Shown in pieces: positions 35,956 through 44,851 of a stretch of DNA of 64,000 bases. This DNA comes from Sulfomarinibacter sp963741385 (GTDB lineage Bacteria; Acidobacteriota; Thermoanaerobaculia; Thermoanaerobaculales; Sulfomarinibacteraceae): assembly GCA_963741385.1 (NCBI GenBank), contig CAVUHO010000006.1, positions 310,001 through 374,000 on the forward strand, written 5' to 3'. Below the pieces are notes generated by a model. The model was not told the DNA's origin, did not search any database, and saw only the letters and a list, made by a program, of their open reading frames with translations. Made by a program: the position numbers and the translations under genes. Numbering within the stretch: the first letter of the stretch is position 1; the number at the start of each line of letters is the position of its first letter.

Positions 35956-36677
35956 TGACCAACTTGATGATCCAACTCCGTCGTTCCCCCCGCACGCTCC
36001 TCGAGCGCGACGGCCATCCCGGACCCGGGCCCGGCCACCTGGCGGTGGTGATGGCGCGCGCCGGCGTCGGCAAGACCGCGTTTCTCGTGGGGATCGGTAT
36101 CGACGCCCTGCTGTCGGGCCAGAAAGTTCTCCACATTTCGCTCGAGCGCACGGTCGAAAAGGTCCGTGATTGGTACGACGATCTCTTGAAGCAGATGCTG
36201 AGCCGCGAAAAGCAACTCGAGCACTGGACCGCGATCCAGCTCGAGGTCGAGAAGCGCCGCAACATCCACACCTACGTCGGCCGGTCGTTCTCGGCCGATC
36301 GCCTGCGGGAAGCCCTCGACCTTCTGCGCGACGCGATGGATTTCGTACCCAACGTGATCATCCTCGACCGGATGGAGATGGAGGGCTTCGACCCGGCCAC
36401 CATCGAGGCCGCCAAGGCTCTGGCCGCAAAATCCGGCGCCGAGCTGTGGATGGCCTGCCGCACCCACCGCGAGAAGCCGGGCGCTGAGGGCCACCTGCCC
36501 CCGCCGGCCGATCGCTTTGAGGACCTGGTGGACATCGCGTTCCTCCTCGACCCGAAGGACACCAAGGTCCGTCTCCATGTGGCCAAAGACCGCGACAAGA
36601 TGCTGGCAAAGGACCTGAATCTGGTACTGGATCCGCGCACGTTGTTGCTGGAGACCGGAGTCGGGGCGAAACGGTAG
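35955..36677 (+). CDS. RecA/DnaB-like P-loop ATPase coupled to fusA
   Basis: The 240-residue protein has Walker A ARAGVGKTA near residue 37, then VLHISLERTVEKVRDWYDDL and Walker B-like NVIILDRMEMEG, a layout recalling DnaB/KaiC-type ATPase cores. It lacks the N-terminal helicase domain and any DNA-binding region I can name. Its ATG shares bases with the fusA stop (TGATG), so the two genes are translationally coupled. GTG 35952 is an alternative start. The function is unknown; the coupling suggests a role linked to translation. Confidence 0.75.
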   Translation: MTNLMIQLRRSPRTLLERDGHPGPGPGHLAVVMARAGVGKTAFLVGIGIDALLSGQKVLHISLERTVEKVRDWYDDLLKQMLSREKQLEHWTAIQLEVEKRRNIHTYVGRSFSADRLREALDLLRDAMDFVPNVIILDRMEMEGFDPATIEAAKALAAKSGAELWMACRTHREKPGAEGHLPPPADRFEDLVDIAFLLDPKDTKVRLHVAKDRDKMLAKDLNLVLDPRTLLLETGVGAKR

Positions 36678-36683
36678 ATCCAG

Positions 36684-36740
36684 AATTTTGAATTTTGAAT
36701 TTTGAATTCCCCCAGCCACCCGGCAGCCGGGACGGCTGCC
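36684..36740. repeat. TTTTGAATT run plus hairpin repeat
   Basis: Directly after the ATPase stop come tandem TTTTGAATT units (36684-36709), GAATTCCC, and one copy of the dispersed hairpin (36722-36740: GGCAGCCG, loop GGA, CGGCTGCC) followed by CCCACAAGG. The same composite order recurs at 51.52-51.78 kb. The rest of the gap to 36984 holds nothing I recognise. Confidence 0.75.
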
Positions 36741-36984
36741 CCACAAGGCCTTTGGTGGGTCTCTACCGACATGTCCTTGCTAAACATCTCCATGTGTGAG
36801 AAGCTCTCTCAGCTGCCGAGACAGGTTGCTCCCGAGCAATCCCACCGATAGCCAACAACTCGCAGGGGCTCACCGCCCCGTACGGCAGCCTCACCGGCAA
36901 GTCTCCCGTTTCCCACAGCCAGCCGGAAGAACCCGCGGATGACCGCCTCGACGGTGGTGCGTCCGCAGAAAATACGAGATCTCT

Positions 36985-38268
<1,284 letters not shown>

Positions 38269-38303
38269 GTTCTCAGTTTTGAGTTCGTAGTTCTAAGTTC
38301 CCA

Positions 38304-38328
38304 CCCACCCACATCGGGTGGGTTTTTT
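38304..38328 (+). terminator. Intrinsic terminator after rhlE
   Basis: A 7-bp GC stem CCCACCC / GGGTGGG with a 5-base loop (ACATC) is followed directly by six T residues. It lies 36 bases after the helicase stop and 50 bases before the convergent beta-helix gene. Confidence 0.85.
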
Positions 38329-38379
38329 GAATTATGTGGTGCAGCTGCAAAGGGTCCAACCGGGGAGCTTGTTCACGGC

Positions 38380-41300
38380 CTACTGGGGCATGATGAAGAC
38401 GGGATCCTGGGAGGACCCGTCGATCACCGTCAAGTAGGCAAGGAATTCGGTGCCGCTCGACACCACAAGGGAACCAACTGGATCTGGTTTCTGGACGTTG
38501 TTCCCGAAGAGCTTGTTCAACGAAAGTTGGGACAGAGTGCGCGGAGGTATCTCCAGGATCTTCTGACCAAGCAGAATCCCGTCGGCGTCGCGGAGTCCGA
38601 ACATCAGGGTCGCCCAGGCGTCGCCGGTCACCACACCGACACTGGTACGGAATCCATCGCGCATCCTCACGCCCGGCAGCAGCACCTCGCCATTGACGAG
38701 CTCCGCGGCATGAACCGTGCGCACGCCGTTCCCCGATGTTCCACCGCGCGGACCGGCGGTCCAGACCCTCGAGGTTACCGAAACCGGCTCCGACGCCTTC
38801 ACGAGAAGTGCGCCTTTGCCCTCGGTGATACCGAAGCGTGCCTTCAGAATATCCTGGAGAACGTACGTATCATAACCGCCAAGAACGAACGACGAAGAGT
38901 AGAGTCCGTGCGATGAGTTGTTGGTCTCCTCGGGTAGATACTCCAAGCTGATCTCCGATACCTTGGCGTTCGCATTCCACAGTGTGACATCGGAGCTCCA
39001 CAGAGTGTCGTTCTGGCCGGGGACGTGAGCTACGACGGGGACGATCCAGGAGCTCGATTCGCGCTTGCCGAGATACACGACCGAGTCGGTCGAAAGGTTG
39101 TCTACGAGGGTGGCGAACGTGACACCGGGCTGCGAAAGAATGACCTTGACGGTCATGGGTTCGCCCGCACGCGTGCCGCCGGGGAAGAGGTCGTTGAGTT
39201 GCCACTGACTCAGAGTTCCGGCTTCGATGACGCGTTTGACGAGGCCGCTGACACCGCCGGTGAGGCCTCTGTAAAGTTGGAAGTACGCGGTAACATCCTC
39301 GTCTTCACCTGCCATCACGGCGATGCTTGAGCGATAACTGGCGTCGTGAAAGAGCCCCGGCATGGTGAACTCGCCGGTGGTGGGCTCGTTGTCTGCCGGA
39401 AGCCCCGATCCAAGATTGCCGAAAGATCTCTCGGCGTACGTGCGCGAACTCACAGCTGGAGCGCTCGTGGTATCGGTGAGGACCTCGATAACGACAGGGC
39501 CTTTGCCGTCTTCCATACCCAGGAAGTTCTTAACGATGTCCCTCAGCAGCAAGGTCGCGTACGGCCGCACCGTTTGCGTGGCGGAGAAGCTCTTTTCGCC
39601 ATCAGGCCGATAGATAAACCGCAGCTCCTGGGCGATTGAATTCCGATTCGAAACGGCCAGGTCAGATCGCCACGGAGTGCCACCCACACCATCGACGTGA
39701 GCTACCACCGGGACAGAGACTTTCCTACGACGACCGGGAGGATCGTTTCCCGGCCTGGGGGTGCGATTCGGAGTGGGGGTGCGTGTCGGTGTCGGCGTAC
39801 GGGTCAGTCTCGGTTTGCTGGTCGGCGTCGTTGTTGGGCCGACCGTTGTCGGGGTCCGAGTCGGGGTTCGCGTCGGAGTCGATGCTTGAGGCGCCGTCGG
39901 TGTCCGAGTCGGAGTTAGTGTCGGCGTCGATGATTGAGGCGAGGTCGGGGTTCGAGTCGGAGTCGGAGTTGGGGTCAAGGTCGGGGTCCGAGTCGGGGTC
40001 CGAGTTGGAGTCCATGTGCGCGTCGGGGTATGTGTGGGCCCAACCGGAGTCGACGTCGGAGTCCAAGTTGGGGTCCAAGTCGGGGTTCGGGTTGGGGTCC
40101 GAGTCGGGGTCCGAGTTGGAGTCCATGTGCGCGTCGGGGTATGTGTGGGCCCAACCGGAGTCGACGTCGGAGTCCAAGTTGGGGTCCAAGTCGGGGTTCG
40201 AGTCGGGGTTCGGGTTGGGGTTGGTGCGCCAAGGGTCGGGGTGGGTGTCGGGGTTGAACTCGACGCGCCTCCCGAGTAAACATATGCACCAACTTCCCAG
40301 GAGCCGCCGTAATTATCCTGGTCAGTGGTCCTCACCGCGTTGGCCCAAATAGATGATTCCAGTAGCCCTTCGTCGTGCGCCGAGCCGAGGTTGTCGCCCG
40401 TGTCCCTGCACGGCGAGGTGGCCTGGAGGGTGAGGTTCCGCGAGCTTGGGTTCGTGTAGAGCGGGTTGCCCTCGATCTGAACCCACGATTCCCCATGTTC
40501 CGCCTTCCATGCGTCGTAGGTTGAGAAATACTCTCCAGCGCCCCATTGAATGAAGTTGCTCGATTCTGGCCCCAGGCAGTTGTTGTCAACGACATTGCCA
40601 GAGCCGTTGGCGTCGTTGGTTCCTCCGCCGAATCCGATGAATTCGTGCTCACTCGCGCCGTGAGTTATGTTGTTTTTGAACTCGTTGTTCAGGAGATGAA
40701 CTGTCGAACCGACGTCGCTGTATGTTGCTAGTTTCAGTCCCCCACGCCCGCCGTAACAAGAGTTGTTGTTAACCTTGCAGTACCGGGAATAGTATCGGGT
40801 GTTACCCTCGCCGCGAGCATCCACAACGATGTTAGCTGGTGTGAACTCGTCATCGCCGGTCGTATTCTCAGCGTTGTCTACAAGGACATTTCCCGACGCA
40901 TAGCAGTATTCGGAGATCTCAAAGAAGATGCCGTTACCGCCGTTGTCGTAGATGAGGTTGTTGTAAACCAAATTGGGGTTGCCCGAAGTCCCCTTGCAAC
41001 CGTCAAACCAGATCCCGACCCCGTCGCCCTGATTGCCGCTCTTGTTGGCGAGACCATTTGAGTAGACCTTGTTGTCATAGACTTTCATGCCGGCGATGTA
41101 TTCGGCGTTTCCGAACAACTTGATTCCGGCGCCATAGTGCCCGTTCGAGGTGCAGTTCTGATACACCGTGTTTCGGCGGATGGTGCAGTTCACCCCGTTG
41201 TACATGATGTGGATGCCCGAGTTGCCGTTGTTGTAGGTGGTATTGTCTTCAATAATCCAACCAGAAAATTGATTGGAGGTGGTGGAGTCATCGCCGATGG

Positions 41301-41802
41301 CAATGCCGAAGTCATCTGCACCATGTATCTTGCAGTTTTTGATCGTGTTGTTATCACCTGGGTTGACGGCGCGAATCGCACCGTAGACATACCCGCCTGA
41401 CTTCTCAAGCTCAAGACCGTCGATCACACAGTTGTCAGTCCGTTCCATGCTGATGATCGTGTCGCTATTTGTGAATTTCGGAGAGCCGCCGCTGTTCGCC
41501 TGGAACGTCAATCCATTGAGGCCGTCAAGATCAAGGGATTTGCCAGAGTACGTGCCGCCCTTATCGCTCACAATGATGACGTCTCCGCTCGACATGCTCG
41601 ATTTCTCAGAATCGAACGTAGACACGTCCATTGAGGTCAATGCTGCTGCATCGCTGGTCGCGGATTCCTTGTCCGATGCCCTGCCGTCTGCCCGCAAATA
41701 GTACGTGGTTGCATTCGCGAGATGCGGCGCGAAACCCATCGCGAGTCCGAAAACGACAAACATCCGGATCGCCTGAACAGCGGATTTGCAGCCGACTCTC
41801 AC
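38380..41802 (-). CDS. Large secreted beta-helix protein with Thr-Pro linker and tandem C-terminal domains
   Basis: The 1140-residue protein starts at GTG 41802, after AGGGGGG. It has a signal peptide ending near PHLANA, then TTYYLRADG, and a parallel beta-helix of about 480 residues (NNTIKNCKIHGADDFG, NNGNSGIHIMYNG). A roughly 170-residue linker of TPT(R/W) repeats includes a duplicated 37-residue unit. The last 430 residues hold two copies of a beta-sandwich domain opening VPVVAHVDGVGGTPWRSD and VPVVAHVPGQNDTLWSSD. From memory this domain is frequent in Acidobacteriota secreted proteins. The protein is probably surface-exposed and binds or cleaves glycans. No GFExG tail is present. The 65 codons upstream of the GTG lack protein character. 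Confidence 0.88.
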   Translation of the reverse strand: MRVGCKSAVQAIRMFVVFGLAMGFAPHLANATTYYLRADGRASDKESATSDAAALTSMDVSTFDSEKSSMSSGDVIIVSDKGGTYSGKSLDLDGLNGLTFQANSGGSPKFTNSDTIISMERTDNCVIDGLELEKSGGYVYGAIRAVNPGDNNTIKNCKIHGADDFGIAIGDDSTTSNQFSGWIIEDNTTYNNGNSGIHIMYNGVNCTIRRNTVYQNCTSNGHYGAGIKLFGNAEYIAGMKVYDNKVYSNGLANKSGNQGDGVGIWFDGCKGTSGNPNLVYNNLIYDNGGNGIFFEISEYCYASGNVLVDNAENTTGDDEFTPANIVVDARGEGNTRYYSRYCKVNNNSCYGGRGGLKLATYSDVGSTVHLLNNEFKNNITHGASEHEFIGFGGGTNDANGSGNVVDNNCLGPESSNFIQWGAGEYFSTYDAWKAEHGESWVQIEGNPLYTNPSSRNLTLQATSPCRDTGDNLGSAHDEGLLESSIWANAVRTTDQDNYGGSWEVGAYVYSGGASSSTPTPTPTLGAPTPTRTPTRTPTWTPTWTPTSTPVGPTHTPTRTWTPTRTPTRTPTRTPTWTPTWTPTSTPVGPTHTPTRTWTPTRTPTRTPTLTPTPTPTRTPTSPQSSTPTLTPTRTPTAPQASTPTRTPTRTPTTVGPTTTPTSKPRLTRTPTPTRTPTPNRTPRPGNDPPGRRRKVSVPVVAHVDGVGGTPWRSDLAVSNRNSIAQELRFIYRPDGEKSFSATQTVRPYATLLLRDIVKNFLGMEDGKGPVVIEVLTDTTSAPAVSSRTYAERSFGNLGSGLPADNEPTTGEFTMPGLFHDASYRSSIAVMAGEDEDVTAYFQLYRGLTGGVSGLVKRVIEAGTLSQWQLNDLFPGGTRAGEPMTVKVILSQPGVTFATLVDNLSTDSVVYLGKRESSSWIVPVVAHVPGQNDTLWSSDVTLWNANAKVSEISLEYLPEETNNSSHGLYSSSFVLGGYDTYVLQDILKARFGITEGKGALLVKASEPVSVTSRVWTAGPRGGTSGNGVRTVHAAELVNGEVLLPGVRMRDGFRTSVGVVTGDAWATLMFGLRDADGILLGQKILEIPPRTLSQLSLNKLFGNNVQKPDPVGSLVVSSGTEFLAYLTVIDGSSQDPVFIMPQ
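39981..40200. repeat. 111-bp in-frame tandem duplication inside the Thr-Pro linker
   Basis: Bases 39981-40090 repeat at 40092-40200 with very few differences, a 37-codon unit (111 bases) within the beta-helix protein gene. The near identity indicates a recent duplication, and linker length is probably polymorphic. Antisense and off-frame reading frames over this stretch are artefacts of the repeat. Confidence 0.85.
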
Positions 41803-42199
41803 GTTATACCCCCCTAGGGAAGATCTTCTTGCGATTGCCGGCGAGTGCTTCGCCTTTTCAGCGCTGAGCTCGCGGTCCAAATGAAGCGCATCCTCATCGA
41901 TCTCTCGCGAGGGTATTTGCGCTTCGTGGATTACCGAGACAGTCAGCTCGGGCAGTACTTCACCTACATTGCTGAATCGATTCAATGCGCCCTCCAATCA
42001 GCGTTTGCCACATCTGGCGACGTAGCCAATCGCCGACCATCCAAGGCTATCTTCGATGAGCAGAAGCGTCGGTGACTGGGATCACCTGCAAGAGCGTTGC
42101 ACTAAGAACGAAACCGAGTCTTCACAATTAGCGCCTGGTCAAATTGCGTAAACCCTCGCCATAGCGCGTCTTGCCAGGCACATAATGAAATGGGTGCCA
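41803..42199. other. Intergenic stretch upstream of the beta-helix gene
   Basis: About 400 bases between the beta-helix gene start and an inverted-repeat element. The minus-strand frame of the beta-helix gene stays open to 41997 but does not read like protein. Only the Shine-Dalgarno of that gene is identifiable. Confidence 0.4.
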
Positions 42200-42345
42200 G
42201 GTCCGCAGTGCCGCAGTTACTCACTTTTTCTACGGAACTGCGGACCCGAGAATCCTCTAGCCCGCTTTTCTAACCGCCCCCCTATCCACCACTTTACCGG
42301 CGCCTGCAAATCCTGAAATGGGGGGCGGTAAGAAAAGCGGGCTAG
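42200..42345. repeat. Paired inverted repeats (possible miniature element)
   Basis: Two dyads lie in tandem. The first joins GGTCCGCAG (42200-42208) with CTGCGGACC (42238-42246); a competing pairing is CCGCAGTT (42211-42218) with AACTGCGG (42236-42243). The second has 26-base arms at 42257-42282 and 42320-42345 with one mismatch and a 37-base loop. There is no T-run after either, so a simple terminator is unlikely. It lies 68 bases after the end of gmd. Confidence 0.8.
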
Positions 42346-42413
42346 GGGCCGAGAGCCTCGTACGTAGATCCTCATCGCCTTGATCCTGATGGGTGGCACC
42401 AAGGGCAACTCGG

Positions 42414-43481
42414 CTACAGCGCTTCCAGATCAGCGTCGACCATCATTTCGACGAGAGCTTTGAAGCGGGTCTCCGGTTTCCAACCAAGCCTGTCAGTGGC
42501 TTTCCCAGCATCACCAAGCAGATATTCGACCTCAGCAGGTCTGAAGTATCGTTCGTTGATGCCGACGAGGCATTGCCCGTGAGGACCGAAGCCCTGCTCT
42601 TCGAGCCCCTCACCTCGCCAGGTCAACGGCAACCCGACGCGGTCAAAGGCTAGTTCGCAGAATTCGCGGACCGAATGCGTCTCACCCGTCGCGATGACGT
42701 AATCGTCCGGTTCATCGGTCTGCAGCATCCGCCACATCGCGTCCACGTAGTCGCCCGCAAAGCCCCAGTCACGTTTGGCATCGAGATTCCCGAGATACAG
42801 GGTGTCCTGCAGACCAGCTTTGATCCGGGCAACCGCCATCGTGATTTTCCGGGTCACGAAGGTCTCGCCGCGCCGCGGTGACTCGTGGTTGAAGAGGATG
42901 CCATTGGTCGCGAACATGTCGTAGGCTTCACGGTAGTTGCGAGTGATGTAAAAGGCGTAAGCCTTAGCGGCGGCGTAGGGGCTGCGCGGATAGAACGGCG
43001 TCGCCTCCGTCTGCGGGCTTTCCACCACCTTGCCGTACAGCTCGGACGACGAGGCCTGATAAAAGCGCGAGTCGAGACCGAGCTCGCGCATAGCCTCGAG
43101 CAGTCGAACCGCGCCGACGCCTACCACCTCGGCGGTGTACTCAGGAATCTCGAAAGACACCTTGACGTGCGACTGGGCGCCGAGATTGTAGACCTCGTCC
43201 GGACGCACGGTCTTGAGGATGCGGTTCAGGGACGACGCATCGTTGAGGTCGCCGTAGACCAGGTTGAGTCGCTTGTGTTTTTGCCACGGCGGTTCATACA
43301 GGTGATCGATGCGCCACGTCGTGATGGACGACGATCTGCGGACGACGCCCCAAACCTCATAGCCCTTCGAGAGCAGGAGCTCGGCAAGGTACGAGCCGTC
43401 CTGACCGGTAATTCCAGTGATCAGGGCGCGGCGGCCGATCAGGTCCGGCCAGGGAGGAGAGAAAAATGGTTCACACTTCAC
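42414..43481 (-). CDS. gmd: GDP-mannose 4,6-dehydratase
   Basis: The 355-residue short-chain dehydrogenase has the NADP-binding motif GITGQDGSYLAE, VVRRSSS, GDLNDASSLNRIL, the substrate-site GAQSHVKVSF, SSSELYGKV and the catalytic YAAAKAYA (YxxxK) with NHESPRRGETFVTRK. It converts GDP-D-mannose to GDP-4-keto-6-deoxymannose. The GTG start is 3 bases after the stop of fcl, so the two form an operon for GDP-fucose or a related deoxysugar supplied to surface polysaccharide. Confidence 0.96.
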   Translation of the reverse strand: MKCEPFFSPPWPDLIGRRALITGITGQDGSYLAELLLSKGYEVWGVVRRSSSITTWRIDHLYEPPWQKHKRLNLVYGDLNDASSLNRILKTVRPDEVYNLGAQSHVKVSFEIPEYTAEVVGVGAVRLLEAMRELGLDSRFYQASSSELYGKVVESPQTEATPFYPRSPYAAAKAYAFYITRNYREAYDMFATNGILFNHESPRRGETFVTRKITMAVARIKAGLQDTLYLGNLDAKRDWGFAGDYVDAMWRMLQTDEPDDYVIATGETHSVREFCELAFDRVGLPLTWRGEGLEEQGFGPHGQCLVGINERYFRPAEVEYLLGDAGKATDRLGWKPETRFKALVEMMVDADLEAL

Positions 43482-43484
43482 GGG

Positions 43485-44486
43485 TCACCTCCCCCGGCTG
43501 ATCCTCTCATCGTTGCGCTGGCCGGCGTTCATCCCCCGCATTCCTGATTCCAGGTTCTCGAGGAACCACTGGTAGGTCGATTCGACTCCCTGACGAAGTT
43601 CAATGTTGTGCTTCCAACCGAGGTCGTGGAGGCGAGAAACATCGAGCAGCTTCTGCGGGGTTCCGTCGGGTTTGGTCGTATCGAACACCAGTCGGGCGTC
43701 CGGATGAACCACCTCACCCACCATCGCAGCGAGCTCGCGGATGGTGAGGTCCTCCCCGGTGCCGACGTTGATGTGAGATTCCTCGTCGAAATGGCGCATC
43801 AAGAAGAGGCACGCGTCGGCCAGGTCGTCGACGTGCAGGAACTCGCGGCGAGGGCTGCCGCTGCCCCAGAGCACCACCTCGTCACGGCCTTCCTTCTTGG
43901 CGTCGTGGAACTTGCGGATCATCGCCGGCAGGACGTGCGAACTCTCGAGGTCAAAATTGTCGTGGGGTCCGTAAAGGTTGGTGGGCATGGCGGAGATGAA
44001 GTTCGAACCGTACTGCCGGCGATAGGCCTGGCAGAGCTTGATGCCGGCAATTTTGGCAATGGCATAGGACTCGTTGGTTGGTTCGAGAGCCGAGGACAGG
44101 AGGTGTTCCTCGCGCATCGGTTGAGGGCAGGCGCGGGGGTAGATACATGAACTGCCGAGGTACAAGAGCTTCGCCACATCAAAAAGGTGGGCGGCGTGGA
44201 CCACGGTCGCGTGAATCATCATGTTGTCGTAAATGAACTCAGCCGGACGCGTCGAGTTGGCAAGAATGCCGCCGACGGTTCCCGCCACCAGAAAGACGTA
44301 GTCGGGACGGTTGGCACGGAACCAGTAGTTCACCGCAGCCTGGTCACGCAGGTCAAGCTGATCGCGGGTTGCTGTGAAGACGTTATTGAATCCCTCCAGA
44401 TTCAGGCGCCGGAGAACGGCTGACCCCACCAACCCACTGTGGCCAGCAACGAAAATCCTGGAATTCGAAGATATCTCCTGGGTCAT
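43485..44486 (-). CDS. fcl: GDP-L-fucose synthase
   Basis: The 333-residue epimerase/reductase has RIFVAGHSGLVGSAVLRRL, GTVGGI, SSCIYPRACPQPMRE, YAIAKIAGIKLC (catalytic Tyr/Lys), PTNLYGPHDNFDL and EFLHVDDLADAC. It makes GDP-L-fucose from the Gmd product. ATG 44486 has GGAGG about 9 bases upstream and gives the normal length; the upstream codons to 44522 are less likely to be used. It is the first gene of the fcl-gmd pair. Confidence 0.96.
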   Translation of the reverse strand: MTQEISSNSRIFVAGHSGLVGSAVLRRLNLEGFNNVFTATRDQLDLRDQAAVNYWFRANRPDYVFLVAGTVGGILANSTRPAEFIYDNMMIHATVVHAAHLFDVAKLLYLGSSCIYPRACPQPMREEHLLSSALEPTNESYAIAKIAGIKLCQAYRRQYGSNFISAMPTNLYGPHDNFDLESSHVLPAMIRKFHDAKKEGRDEVVLWGSGSPRREFLHVDDLADACLFLMRHFDEESHINVGTGEDLTIRELAAMVGEVVHPDARLVFDTTKPDGTPQKLLDVSRLHDLGWKHNIELRQGVESTYQWFLENLESGMRGMNAGQRNDERISRGR

Positions 44487-44851
44487 GTGAAGCTGCCTCC
44501 TCATCCAATATAACCGTGCCACCTGGGAATCGAATTCGGTTGCCGGCTCCAGCGGAAGCCTGGCGGTGGCTGCAGTACGGGCGCGACCGTGACTTCAATA
44601 CCGCTTCGAACTCTTTGATCAGCGTCGAGTTACGGCTCGCTCCGTGTCTGGCTGCGGAACGTCGGTTGGGCTTCCTCATGATCTTCATGGATTCCACCCA
44701 CCCGCTCCGAGTTGTTGTGGGGTTTCGCGCCGAGCAGTATGATTGTTCGAGTCGGCTTAACCTGGAATTCGTCCACCGAGCACGCGGTCGGATCGAAATC
44801 AACTGTTTTGGTAGGAAAATGACTGTCGACCTTTACATGGAACATTAGGCG
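44487..44851. other. Divergent intergenic region between fcl and the asparagine synthase gene
   Basis: About 365 bases. A plus-strand frame (GTG 44516 to 44848) is open but has no recognisable protein features and no Shine-Dalgarno, so it is not called. The region should contain promoters for both directions; none stands out. Confidence 0.4.

Noticed and set aside
39636..40352. Ser/Glu-rich and Asp/Ser-rich frames on both strands
   Set aside because: They are shadows of the Thr-Pro linker of the beta-helix gene; repetitive codons keep other frames open.
41803..41997. 65-codon N-terminal extension of the large beta-helix protein
   Set aside because: A GTG with AGGGGGG upstream directly precedes a good signal peptide; the extension would bury that signal peptide inside the protein.
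44516..44848. 110-residue plus-strand frame before asnB
   Set aside because: No Shine-Dalgarno, no recognisable domain, and it fills a divergent promoter region.
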